Assembly: GCA_963785565.1 (NCBI GenBank)
Contig: CAWAVV010000028.1
Span: 14,794 to 78,793 of the forward strand
Reading direction: 5' to 3'
Source: AP-15 sp963785565
GTDB taxonomy: Bacteria; Pseudomonadota; Alphaproteobacteria; ATCC43930; CGMCC-115725
DNA: 64,000 nt
Below, one piece after another: positions 43,032 through 51,764 of this stretch. The notes beneath the pieces are model-generated. The model was not told the DNA's origin and made no database searches. It worked only from the letters and a program-made list of their open reading frames with translations. Position 1 is the stretch's first letter. Each line of letters starts with the position of its first letter. The translations under genes were made by a program, and so were the position numbers.

Positions 43032-44648
43032 CTAGCGGTCGCACTCGGCGTTCGACAGCCCGAAGCTCGCAAGGATGATCGGGAAGTCCTGGAATGCAAA
43101 ATTCTCGGCCGCGAGATGAAAGCCGTGCCAGTTCGGGAAGGCGGGTGGAGTGACGCGATAGCGGGCGACCATTCCTTTCCCATCGAGGCGCAGCCAGTGA
43201 AAAGCGGCGCCTTGCGGGGCTTCGACGGCGGCCAGCGCCACTCCCTCGCACCAGGCAAAGGGATCGGCCGAGACCGGCCCGTCGGGCAAGGTCAGCACGG
43301 TTTGCCGGATGATCGCCGCCGATTGCTCGGCTTCGCGGAAGAAGACCCGCAGCCGCGCATAGCCGTCGCCTTGGCTTTCCACCGGAACGGTGAATTCGGT
43401 CGCATCGTAGCCGGCATAGGGAAACAGCTTGCGGATGTCGCCGGACAAGCCGGAAGCGCGCGCGATCGGTCCGACCAGCCCATAGGAAACCGCCTGATCG
43501 GCAGTGACCATGCCGACTTCCTCGAGCCGGTCGAGAAAGCTGCTCGAGTAGCGCAACAGCCGGTGAAGATTGTGCATCCGGCGGATGACCGGCGGAATCT
43601 CTGCAGCCAGGTGCCGGCATTGCTCGACCGACAAATCGCAGGCGAGACCGCCCGGTTTGATCATCCCGAACAAATAGCGATGGCGGGCCACCGTGCAGCT
43701 GAGGCGCAACAGGTCCTCTTCGATCAATGCCGCCTGGGCGGCCGCAACGGCGAGTGCGGTCGAATTGCAGATGCCGGTAATGACCGCCGCGTGGTGGCGC
43801 AGCCTTTCGAGTTCGGCAAAAACCGTGCGCAACGCCCGCGCCCGCGGCGGCACCCCGATAGTACTGATGGCTTCAACGGCCTGGCAAAAGGCGAGGCCGT
43901 GGGCAAAGGCCGCGATGCCGGAGAAGCGCTCGGCAAGCAGCAGCGCGCGGTCGATCGGCTGACCCTCTGCGATCTTTTCGACGCCGCGATATTTGTAGAA
44001 AAACCGCGGAATCGTCCGGATCACATCCTCGCCCACGGTTTCCAGCAGGAAATGCGCCGATTCGGCGAAGTCTGAAAACACCGGGCCAATCGGCATGGCG
44101 AAAGCGCCCGGTGCGGTGACGACGGTCGCCGGCTCCCATCTCGGCTCGGCGGCGCGCGTAACGGGCGGCCGTGCGGCATCGAAATCATGTCGCATCGGGT
44201 TGACGCCGTCGGGCCAATCCTCGTGCAATACGAAATCGCCGAGCCGCGGATGGCCCGCGAAGCTCACCCCGAACAAATCCTCAATCTCACGTTCGTGCCA
44301 ATCGACCGACGGACCATGGGTTAATCCGCTGATCGACGGCACCGCCTGGATCCGTCCGTCGATCGGGAGCTCGACGTAAACCCAAGGATGGTCGGCATTC
44401 TTGTAAAATATGTAGGTGAAGAGCCAAGCCGGCGGCTCTTCGGCGACCAAGGTCGCAAAGCTGAAGCCGAGGCCGCTCATCAGCCATCCGCAGACCTCGC
44501 GTAGGGCCTCGGGGCGGCATTCGATGCGACAGATCCTGCCGGCTCGATCGAGCGCGGGTTTGACTTGTCCAGGCCACTTTGCGACGCAGCTTGCGGCAAG
44601 GCTCGCTGGTTCGGCCGCGGGCGCCGGATCCTGATCGAGCGCAACCAT
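43032..44648 (-). CDS. hyfG: HyfG/NuoCD-like large subunit without NiFe ligands
   Basis: The 538-residue protein fuses a NuoC-like part (WHEREIEDLFGVSFAGHPRL, residues ~118-137) with a NuoD/hydrogenase-large-subunit-like part. At the place of the first NiFe CxxC the sequence is RFSGIAAFAHGLAFCQAVE, with SGIA at 243-246 instead of C-x2-C. The C-terminus ends ASFGLSNAECDR in place of DPCxxC. All four Cys pairs are therefore lost and no NiFe cofactor can be held. The protein is well formed otherwise, so this is a complex of the Ehr type and not an active hydrogenase. Confidence 0.9.
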   Translation of the reverse strand: MVALDQDPAPAAEPASLAASCVAKWPGQVKPALDRAGRICRIECRPEALREVCGWLMSGLGFSFATLVAEEPPAWLFTYIFYKNADHPWVYVELPIDGRIQAVPSISGLTHGPSVDWHEREIEDLFGVSFAGHPRLGDFVLHEDWPDGVNPMRHDFDAARPPVTRAAEPRWEPATVVTAPGAFAMPIGPVFSDFAESAHFLLETVGEDVIRTIPRFFYKYRGVEKIAEGQPIDRALLLAERFSGIAAFAHGLAFCQAVEAISTIGVPPRARALRTVFAELERLRHHAAVITGICNSTALAVAAAQAALIEEDLLRLSCTVARHRYLFGMIKPGGLACDLSVEQCRHLAAEIPPVIRRMHNLHRLLRYSSSFLDRLEEVGMVTADQAVSYGLVGPIARASGLSGDIRKLFPYAGYDATEFTVPVESQGDGYARLRVFFREAEQSAAIIRQTVLTLPDGPVSADPFAWCEGVALAAVEAPQGAAFHWLRLDGKGMVARYRVTPPAFPNWHGFHLAAENFAFQDFPIILASFGLSNAECDR

Positions 44649-44660
44649 GATACCGAGCCT

Positions 44661-46109
44661 CTACCCGCCCATTGCCGATGCCGCAGCCGCGAGCAGCGCA
44701 TAGAGCGGCGCCGGCACATACGCGCCGACCACGACAAGCGGGATGGCGGCGAGCGCGATCGTTGTCTTGCACGATAGCGGAAGCGCCTGAACCGGCGGCC
44801 GCTCGCCGCTGGCGCCGAAGGCCATGCGATTGATATGGAACATAACCGCGCAGAACGCGATAACGACAAACACCGCAAGTAATCCGACCGCGATGTACTG
44901 GCCGCTGGCGAGCCCGCCTTTCAAAATCAGGAATTCGCTGACAAAGATCGCAAAAGGCGGCGCCCCGGCAATCGCAAAGCCGCCAGCGGCGAGCGCCAAT
45001 GCGGCAAGCGGCGAATAACGGACCAGATTACGAACAGAGGCGATCTGTTGCGTGCCCATCGCCAGCACCGTGATGCCGGAGGCAAAGAAACAGAAGGATT
45101 TGGCGATCGCGTGCGCCGTCATCTGAAAGACCGCGCCGAGATGGGCGTCAGCGCCGCCGAGCCCGGCGGCAACCAGGATGATCCCCATATGCTCGACCGT
45201 TGAAAATGCGAATAGCCGTTTAAAATCGCGGACAAAGATCAAAAGTAAGGTGGCGACGCCGACCGAGAACAGGCCAAACCCGACAAACCACGGCCGGGCA
45301 TCGAGCCCCGGCGCCGCCGAGATCACCGGGAACAGCCGCAGGATCACATAGAGCGCGGTCGTCGTTTCGACCCCAGACAGCAGCGCACAGACCGGCGCCG
45401 GAGCCTGGCTGTGAGCATCCGGCAGCCAGGTATGCATGGGTACGAGGCCGACCTTGGTGCCGAACCCGACCAGGATCAGCAGAAAGGCGGGCCACAACAA
45501 TGCCGGCGGCATATGCGGCGCGGCGGCGACCAATCCAACCCAGGTAAAGGGTTGGAAACCGGCGACCCGTGACCCCCAGTAGAGAATGAGGAACCCGAGC
45601 AGCGCGAATACCGCGCCGAGCGTTGTCAGCAAGACGTATTTCCAGGCCGCCTCCAATGCCTCCGGCGTGTCCTCGAAGCCGACCAGAAAAGCCGAGAGCA
45701 GTGTGGTCAGCTCGACCGCAACCCACATCAATGCGACGTTCGCCAGGATCGGCACCGCCAGCATCGACAGGAGGAACAGGTTGTAGAGACAGTAATACAG
45801 CCGGACCTTGCGCCCGCTGAGATCCTCCCGGGTGCGATGCGCGATATAGCCCCAGGAGAACAGTGACGCGGTGAAACCGACAAACGCGATCAGCACCAGC
45901 ACCAGCGCGCTCAGACCGTCACAAGTCAGCCATTCCCCCGCCGCGTTGGATCGGCCGCTCCGCGTCGCAGACACCGCAATGGCGACGGTGAGCGTCAGGA
46001 CGATGGTGGTGGTGGCGAGCGTCACCGGGGCGGCAATGCGCCGGCCTATGAGCGACAACGTCACGCCGCTGGCGATCAGCGGAAGAATTAGGGTGGCGGC
46101 GAGTTCCAT
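44661..46109 (-). CDS. hyfF: HyfF-like proton-translocating antiporter subunit
   Basis: The 482-residue membrane protein has about 14 helices of the NuoN/NuoM/Mrp antiporter fold: GFEDTPEALEAAWKYVLLTT with the conserved Glu/Lys pair, GFGTKVGLVPMHTWLPDAHSQAPAPVCALLSG (given here as GFGTKVGLVPMHTWLPDAH and APAPVCALLSG), and LFAFSTVEHMGII. The His and Lys residues fit a proton channel. It starts 2 nt after the hyfE-like stop and is 12 nt before hyfG. It is intact. Confidence 0.9.
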   Translation of the reverse strand: MELAATLILPLIASGVTLSLIGRRIAAPVTLATTTIVLTLTVAIAVSATRSGRSNAAGEWLTCDGLSALVLVLIAFVGFTASLFSWGYIAHRTREDLSGRKVRLYYCLYNLFLLSMLAVPILANVALMWVAVELTTLLSAFLVGFEDTPEALEAAWKYVLLTTLGAVFALLGFLILYWGSRVAGFQPFTWVGLVAAAPHMPPALLWPAFLLILVGFGTKVGLVPMHTWLPDAHSQAPAPVCALLSGVETTTALYVILRLFPVISAAPGLDARPWFVGFGLFSVGVATLLLIFVRDFKRLFAFSTVEHMGIILVAAGLGGADAHLGAVFQMTAHAIAKSFCFFASGITVLAMGTQQIASVRNLVRYSPLAALALAAGGFAIAGAPPFAIFVSEFLILKGGLASGQYIAVGLLAVFVVIAFCAVMFHINRMAFGASGERPPVQALPLSCKTTIALAAIPLVVVGAYVPAPLYALLAAAASAMGG

Positions 46110-46111
46110 CG

Positions 46112-46795
46112 CTAATATTCCCGCAACGCGGCAAGGGCGCCGACCGCGGTCGTGCCAAGCCGCAGATGGATGCGCCGGGTCAGCAGGCCGATAACGAGGG
46201 TGAACACGGGCACGTCGACGGCCGCGGCCAATTCGGCGATGACCGGCAAGTTTGGCACAATCGCTACGCCGGCAAAGAAGACGCCGTTCTCGACCGCCAG
46301 CAGGCCGAGCAACTGCGGTACCGCCTCGCGCCGCACCGCGATCGTGAAGGCGCCGAGGAATATCGCCGCCAGCCCGAGCGGCAGATTGATGCGTCCGAAC
46401 GGGACTTCGACCGCGCCGAGGATCGGATCGGTGATGGCGTAGGCGAGCAGGACGAGCGCCGCGGCGATCAACAGCGAGCTCGGAATATTAAGCACGCGCT
46501 CGATCTCGCGGGTGCGATAGACCTCGGCGCTGACCGTGCGCCGCAACAGCCATGGGATCAACAGCGTTTTGGTCCCAATCGTGATCGCCGCGACCGCCAA
46601 GAGATGATAGGAGCCGGTGGCGATGCCGAGAATGACGGCGGAGCTCGTCAGCAGCAGCGATTGCGTGATGAACAGCTGCAGCGAGGCCAGCACTTGACGT
46701 GTTGCCACCACCCCCAGCGCAGTCAGCAAAAACAGCGCGCCGGTCAGTGCATCGAGCGCGAACAACAATGGCTGGGAGATGCCGCTGATCATCAT
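46112..46795 (-). CDS. hyfE: HyfE-like small membrane subunit
   Basis: The 227-residue protein has about seven membrane helices and resembles HyfE, whose second half is related to NuoK (LLGLLAVENGVFFAGVAI is the NuoK-like glutamate segment). It belongs to the membrane arm. It starts 13 nt after the hyfC-like gene. ATGATG at the start leaves two possible first codons. Confidence 0.88.
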   Translation of the reverse strand: MMISGISQPLLFALDALTGALFLLTALGVVATRQVLASLQLFITQSLLLTSSAVILGIATGSYHLLAVAAITIGTKTLLIPWLLRRTVSAEVYRTREIERVLNIPSSLLIAAALVLLAYAITDPILGAVEVPFGRINLPLGLAAIFLGAFTIAVRREAVPQLLGLLAVENGVFFAGVAIVPNLPVIAELAAAVDVPVFTLVIGLLTRRIHLRLGTTAVGALAALREY

Positions 46796-46808
46796 TGCCT
46801 GCGTTCCG

Positions 46809-47759
46809 CTAGATCTCGAAAATGCGGGTGATCATCGCCACCACCGCGGTCACAAAGGCGGCGCCGATGAATTCGGTAATGCGGAACAGGCGCAATTTGG
46901 CGAGCGAAGACTCGATGTAGACGAGGACCAGGACGAACCCGAAAACCTTCAAGAGCACCAGCGGGATCGCCAGAAACACCGGACCCGGCGCCATGCCTTG
47001 CGCCAACCCCCAAGGGGTCACCAGCACATTAAGAAAAATGCATATCAGGACGAACAGCTTGATCGCTCCGGCCCATTTCATCAACGCCGCGCCGCGCCCC
47101 GAAAACTCGAGCGATTTCGAGCGGTCGATCATCGCCAGCTCGAACTGCCCGGACGGGCTGTCGACCGGCAGGCGGCCGTCTTCGGCGAGGATCAGCATCA
47201 AGAACGCGATCATCAGGAGCACGTGCGACGGCTCGAAGAAATTCGCGATCGGCGTCACCCAGCGGGTCTGGACAATGTAAGGGATTGTCGAGCCGGCGAC
47301 GAACGACACGGTCAGAAACACGACGATGAAGACGGGCTCGGCGAGAAACCCGACCATGCGGGTGCGGCTCGCTCCCATCGGGCCATAGGGGTTGGCGCTG
47401 TCGACCGCGGCGAGCACGCCGAAGAACCCGCCGAGGGCGAGAACGAAACCCGCACCCAGCATGTCGCCCATGAAGGCGAAAAACAGCGGGTACCGGGTCA
47501 GCACCGGGATCAGCAACGCGACGAAGACCGGCGCCGCAAACGCGACGTAGGGCGCTGCGCGATAGATCCAGGAGGAGTATTCGGAAACGATCTCGTCCTT
47601 GTGCAACAGCTTCCGCAGGTCGCGGTAGGGCTGGAAGATACTGGGGCCGCGTCTCGACTGGAGGATCTCTTTGAGCCGATTGGTGACGCCTTCGACCAGC
47701 GGGGCAAAGGCGATCACGACCGCGACCTGGAGGAGGTTGTAGAGGATGCGGGCGGCCAC
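46809..47759 (-). CDS. hyfC: HyfC/NuoH-like membrane anchor subunit
   Basis: The 316-residue NuoH-like protein has eight predicted helices and the conserved loops: RLKEILQSRRGPSIFQPYRD, EDGRLPVDSPSGQFELAMID and VYIESSLAKLRLFRI. This subunit joins the hydrophilic large and small subunits to the membrane arm. It begins at a GTG at 47759 and is the first gene of the operon, so the promoter should lie in 47760-48047. Confidence 0.9.
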   Translation of the reverse strand: MAARILYNLLQVAVVIAFAPLVEGVTNRLKEILQSRRGPSIFQPYRDLRKLLHKDEIVSEYSSWIYRAAPYVAFAAPVFVALLIPVLTRYPLFFAFMGDMLGAGFVLALGGFFGVLAAVDSANPYGPMGASRTRMVGFLAEPVFIVVFLTVSFVAGSTIPYIVQTRWVTPIANFFEPSHVLLMIAFLMLILAEDGRLPVDSPSGQFELAMIDRSKSLEFSGRGAALMKWAGAIKLFVLICIFLNVLVTPWGLAQGMAPGPVFLAIPLVLLKVFGFVLVLVYIESSLAKLRLFRITEFIGAAFVTAVVAMITRIFEI

Positions 47760-48047
47760 GGCTTATCCCCTTGCCGTCCGCTTTCGGCGCATTCTGCACC
47801 CATGGGGGAATCCGGCCATCGCACCCCTCCTCCCGGCAAACCCACCTACCTCGCACCTAGCCTGCTTTCGGCAGGCTGAAACGTCGGTAGGAGTCATCAG
47901 CCCGAAGGCGGTTACGGCGGACTCCATCGCCGGGGCCGCAGATAAAGTCTGCGTGCGCGCCTGTCAACGGCGAAAGGCCGCCCGGCTTGACGCCGACGGA
48001 TGCCGGACGACACAATTCGTGATCGGCGCCCAGGGGAGGAACAAGCT
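47760..48047. promoter_or_regulatory. Divergent promoter region between hyfC and the SMP-30 gene
   Basis: This 288-bp region separates two divergent starts. A perfect hairpin AGCCTGC-TTTCG-GCAGGCT lies at 47859-47877, with no T-run after it, so it is not an obvious terminator. The promoters themselves are not recognisable by eye. Confidence 0.4.
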
Positions 48048-48962
48048 ATGCCCGAAATACGCGTCATCGCCGGCGGTTTGCGGTTTCCCGAAGGGCCGGT
48101 GGCGATGGCCGACGGCTCGGTCGTCCTGGGCGAGATCGCCGGGGGCACGGTGACACGGGTGATGCCCGAGGGCGCGAAGACGGTTCTCTCGAATACCGGC
48201 GGCGGGCCGAATGGCCTGGCACTCGGCCCCGATGGCGCGCTCTATCTGTGCAACAATGGGGGTGCCGAATATGCCGCGGGCAGCTTCCTCGCCACTGGGC
48301 CGGCCAAGAATTACCAATGCGGCTACGTTCAGCGGATCGACCCGCGCACCGGCGAAATGCAGGTTCTCTATAGCCAATGCGGCGGGCACAAATTATCGGC
48401 GCCCAACGACATTGTATTCGACCGTCAGGGCGGGTTTTACTTCACCGATCTCGGCAAACGACGCGGGCGCGACCGCGACCATGGCGGTCTCTACTACGCG
48501 CTGCCCGACGGATCGAGGATTGTCGAGCTGGTCCATCCGATGCTGAGCCCCAACGGGGTCGGCCTGTCGCCGGACGAGAAGACGGTTTATGTCGCCGACA
48601 CCGAATCGTCGCGCCTGTTCGCTTTCGACATCATCGAGCCCGGCGTGCTGCGCCAGGAGCCGTTCCCGGCCCCCTACACCGGGCGCCTGGTATGCGGGCT
48701 CCCCGGCTTCCAGCGCTTTGACAGCCTCGCCGTCGAAGCCTCGGGCAATATCTGCGTCGCGACCCTGATCACCGGCTACATCACCGTGATCGCCCCGGAT
48801 GGCCGCGTACTGCGGCAAATCAAGATGCCCGATGTCTACCCGACCAACATCTGCTTTGGCGGCGCCGACATGAAAACCGCCTATATCACTCTCTCCGGCA
48901 CCGGTCAGCTCGCCCAGATGGACTGGCCCGAGCCTGGCCTGCGCCTCAATTACATGATGTGA
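48048..48962 (+). CDS. SMP-30/gluconolactonase/LRE family protein
   Basis: The ATG at 48048 follows GGGGAGGAAC. The 304-residue protein is a six-bladed beta-propeller lactonase: LRFPEGPVAMADGSVVLGEI (metal Glu), SAPNDIVFDRQGGFYFTDLG (metal Asn) and SPNGVGLSPDEKTVYVADTE (metal Asp region). Such enzymes hydrolyse sugar lactones with Ca or Zn. No neighbouring sugar-oxidation genes define the substrate. It is divergent from the hyf-like operon. Confidence 0.88.
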   Translation: MPEIRVIAGGLRFPEGPVAMADGSVVLGEIAGGTVTRVMPEGAKTVLSNTGGGPNGLALGPDGALYLCNNGGAEYAAGSFLATGPAKNYQCGYVQRIDPRTGEMQVLYSQCGGHKLSAPNDIVFDRQGGFYFTDLGKRRGRDRDHGGLYYALPDGSRIVELVHPMLSPNGVGLSPDEKTVYVADTESSRLFAFDIIEPGVLRQEPFPAPYTGRLVCGLPGFQRFDSLAVEASGNICVATLITGYITVIAPDGRVLRQIKMPDVYPTNICFGGADMKTAYITLSGTGQLAQMDWPEPGLRLNYMM

Positions 48963-49033
48963 GCAATCGGCAGAACTCTTGTCCCGTTACGCAGGCAGGC
49001 GGAGGTCAAGGGCCGATTACTGGGATACTTTGC

Positions 49034-49085
49034 AACGTTCCCGCTTTCGCGGGAGTGACGGAGTCAGCGAAGACTAACTGTCGAG
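49034..49085 (-). repeat. Truncated copy of repeat R1, inverted
   Basis: Read on the minus strand this stretch gives CGACAGTTAGT, then TCCGTCACTCCCGCGAAAGC GGGAAC (20 bases, then six), matching the left end and first hairpin of the repeat at 42884 with a shortened middle. The right half of the unit is absent. Confidence 0.65.
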
Positions 49086-49098
49086 AATGGAGAAAATC

Positions 49099-49500
49099 GT
49101 GGCGAAGACGAGTGTGCTGGTCGTGGGCCTCGACCCGTCGTTGATCGACTTCTCCGATTCTGCCTATGGCGGCTCGGGGCTGAATGCCGCTGCGGTGCGT
49201 GCCGGGCTCGAAACGGACCAGGCGCATCTAAACGAACTCGGCTATGATGCCGAAATCTGTCTTACCGACTTCGGCGAGACCGCGGAGACGGTGCTGCGCG
49301 AGCAGCTGATGAAGAAATCGTTCGACTGCGTAATGGTGGGCGCGGGCGTGCGGCTGATTTCGCAGAACACTCCTTTGTTCGAAAAGCTGGTCGACGTCGT
49401 GCGTGTCGATGCGCCACAGGCGAAGCTCTGCTTCAATACCAAGCCGACGGATACCGCCGCGGCGGTCCGACGATGCCTTCCTGCGACGAAACAGGCCTGA
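49099..49500 (+). CDS. Conserved-type hypothetical protein, Rossmann-like
   Basis: I chose the GTG at 49099, which has GGAG six bases upstream, over the ATG at 49087. The 133-residue product alternates strands and helices (SVLVVGLDPSLIDFS, FDCVMVGAGVRLI, AKLCFNTKPTDTAAAVRRCL) in a response-regulator-like or Rossmann-like pattern. There is no phospho-acceptor layout that I can confirm. Function unknown. It precedes the alcohol dehydrogenase gene by 150 bp. Confidence 0.7.
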   Translation: MAKTSVLVVGLDPSLIDFSDSAYGGSGLNAAAVRAGLETDQAHLNELGYDAEICLTDFGETAETVLREQLMKKSFDCVMVGAGVRLISQNTPLFEKLVDVVRVDAPQAKLCFNTKPTDTAAAVRRCLPATKQA

Positions 49501-49652
49501 CCGGCATTGAACGCGGCCCACGAAGTCGAGCAAATGACGATGCTCTCCAGCATGCCCCGCCACCTGCACGCTGAATTGCTGCGCTTCGTTCTGTCTGCGG
49601 CGTCTCCGCGTCGTTCGCGATCGAACGTCAGTTCTTTTTGAGGAGAAACCCA

Positions 49653-50738
49653 ATGAAAGCCGCCGTTTTTCATGCTCCGCACCAGCCGCTGACGATCGAA
49701 GAAGTCGCGGTCAACAAGCCGGGACCGCGCGAGGTCCTGCTGAAGACCGCGTTCGCCGGCCTCTGCCACAGCGATCTGCACTTCATCGACGGGCTCTACC
49801 CGATCCCGACCCCGGTCGTGCTCGGCCATGAATCCTCGGCCGTGGTCGAGGCGGTCGGCGACGGCGTCACGTATGTCAAGCCCGGCGACCACGTGATCAC
49901 TTGCCTCAGCGTGTTTTGTGGTACCTGCCCGCAATGCCTGACCGGCCACCCGAATTTGTGCGAGAACACCGAGGTCAAGATGCTGCCCGGGGTCGCCAAG
50001 CGCATGACCTGGAACGGCCAGCCGTTGAACCAAGCGTTCAACCTGTCGTCCTTTGCCGAACAGATGCTGGTCCACGAAAATTCGATGGTCAAGATCGACC
50101 CGGACATCCCGCTCGACCGGGCCGCAATCGTCGGATGCGGCGTGATGACCGGGGTTGGCGCGGTATTCAACGCCGCCAAGGTCGAGCCGGGCTCCACCGT
50201 GGCGGTGATCGGATGCGGCGGGGTCGGGCTGTCGGCGGTCAACGGCGCGGCGCTGGCCGGCGCCGAGCGCATCATTGCGATCGACACCGTCGCCTCGAAG
50301 CTCGAACTCGCCAAGACCCTCGGCGCGACCGACACGCTCAACGTCAGCAACGCCGACCCGGTCAAAGCAGTCAGGGACATGACCGGCGGCGGCGTGCACT
50401 ATTCGTTCGAAGCGCTCGGCACCAAGGCGACGGCCGAGCAGGCGTTTCAGATGCTGCGCGGCGGCGGCACGGCGACGATCATCGGCATGGTCCCGTTCGG
50501 CGTGAAGATCGAATTGCACGGCTTCGACTTTCTGCGCGACCGCAAGATCCAGGGCACCTCGATGGGCGGCAACCGCTTTCGGGTCGACATGCCGCGTCTG
50601 CTGTCATTGTGGCGCCAGGGCCGGTTGAAACTCGACCACCTGATATCGGGACGGATCAAGCTCGGCGAGATCAACGAAGGCTTCGCCGCGCTCAAATCCG
50701 GTGCGCCGGTGCGGCAGCTGATCGACTTCGCCGCCTGA
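49653..50738 (+). CDS. Zinc-dependent alcohol dehydrogenase (MDR superfamily)
   Basis: The ATG at 49653 follows GAGGAG. The 361-residue protein has the catalytic zinc site (GLCHSDLHF, LGHESSAVVE), the structural zinc loop with four Cys (CGTCPQCLTGHPNLC), and the NAD Rossmann motif GCGGVGLSAV followed by the NAD-type AIDTVASKLELA. It oxidises primary alcohols or aldehyde adducts. The sequence resembles class III-like and Rxyl_3153-type enzymes; a precise substrate cannot be read. Confidence 0.92.
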   Translation: MKAAVFHAPHQPLTIEEVAVNKPGPREVLLKTAFAGLCHSDLHFIDGLYPIPTPVVLGHESSAVVEAVGDGVTYVKPGDHVITCLSVFCGTCPQCLTGHPNLCENTEVKMLPGVAKRMTWNGQPLNQAFNLSSFAEQMLVHENSMVKIDPDIPLDRAAIVGCGVMTGVGAVFNAAKVEPGSTVAVIGCGGVGLSAVNGAALAGAERIIAIDTVASKLELAKTLGATDTLNVSNADPVKAVRDMTGGGVHYSFEALGTKATAEQAFQMLRGGGTATIIGMVPFGVKIELHGFDFLRDRKIQGTSMGGNRFRVDMPRLLSLWRQGRLKLDHLISGRIKLGEINEGFAALKSGAPVRQLIDFAA

Positions 50739-50970
50739 GCCAAATTTCCGGAGCAGAGGAAGCTAGGCCCTAATCTCGCCAGAGCAGAGAGCACAGAAAG
50801 TTCATGCGACCGGCGTAACGAAGGATTTGTGACGAGACAAGGCTGCACAACCAAATCGCCACTAAATCGGGTACCCTGGGCAACGGTTGATGGCGACTTC
50901 TACGCGGTCAAATATTTCGCTCTCACTTCGTACGCGAATTTCTTCGCGCACCGAAGCCGCGAGTTAATTC

Positions 50971-51627
50971 TTGTTAATCCTGATTGGGTTAGGTCTCACG
51001 AATGCCGTGACAAAATTTGGTCAGGAGTTAGATGATCCAAAAAATTATGCTCCGTTTACGGCAATATTTGTATTTCTAGTGTTTGTGATTTACACGGTTC
51101 GTTTTTTCTTCAACAATTGGATTTATCTTTCCGAATCATATCGAACCGAGGTTCTCGAAGACCTCGTGCGCACTCAGCCAGCGTCATATTTGCGGACCGT
51201 CCTTCGATGTGCCCATCTCGATCTTCTGCTCAGTATTATCACCGGAGCATCTTGCGCATTCGCCGGTACGATGCTTAATCCGAATGGCGCGCACTTGACG
51301 GAGATTCTTGTACTGTTAATATTTCACTATTTCGCTGATCTAATCATACTTGGACACAACTCGTATTACCGATGGCTTGAGTCCGCCGGCGAAAAATTGT
51401 CGAGAAAACGATTTGCAAAGGTGAATTGTTGGCTGATAAACAATGCCGTATTTTGTCTTGTATTCTTGCTGCTGATAAGGCGAATCCGAATAGACAATCA
51501 ACCAGCCAGCTACATGATCACATTCGCAGTTTTGTGGTTGATAAACAGTATAGCAGCGGTCGGAATTTCGGTTGGGTTCGGTTTTCTTGAGAGAAGGGAC
51601 TCAGAACTCACCGATGTTTCAGGCTAG
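50971..51627 (+). CDS. AT-rich integral membrane protein of unknown function
   Basis: The frame starts at a TTG at 50971, and no ATG is available before the first helix (LILIGLGLTNAVT). The 218-residue product has four to five hydrophobic helices and basic loops. The DNA is clearly more AT-rich than its neighbours, a sign of recent transfer. In the same frame, an ORF beginning at the ATG at 50890 ends in a TAA at 50965, six bases before the TTG, so the true N-terminus may have been lost to a nonsense change. No family recognised. Confidence 0.6.
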   Translation: MLILIGLGLTNAVTKFGQELDDPKNYAPFTAIFVFLVFVIYTVRFFFNNWIYLSESYRTEVLEDLVRTQPASYLRTVLRCAHLDLLLSIITGASCAFAGTMLNPNGAHLTEILVLLIFHYFADLIILGHNSYYRWLESAGEKLSRKRFAKVNCWLINNAVFCLVFLLLIRRIRIDNQPASYMITFAVLWLINSIAAVGISVGFGFLERRDSELTDVSG

Positions 51628-51764
51628 TGATTTTGAACGGCAAGAGGATGCACGGCAGACAAGCCCTAGATTTGGGTTAAAATCGTGTTGCCAAACATGA
51701 TCTCGAGGCCTGCCGTGCCGCACCGTCGTACCGCACTTCACCGTCTGTTCGAAGCAAGGCGGGT

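Noticed and set aside
43032..44648. Functional NiFe hydrogenase large subunit
   Set aside because: Both CxxC motifs needed for the NiFe centre are absent.
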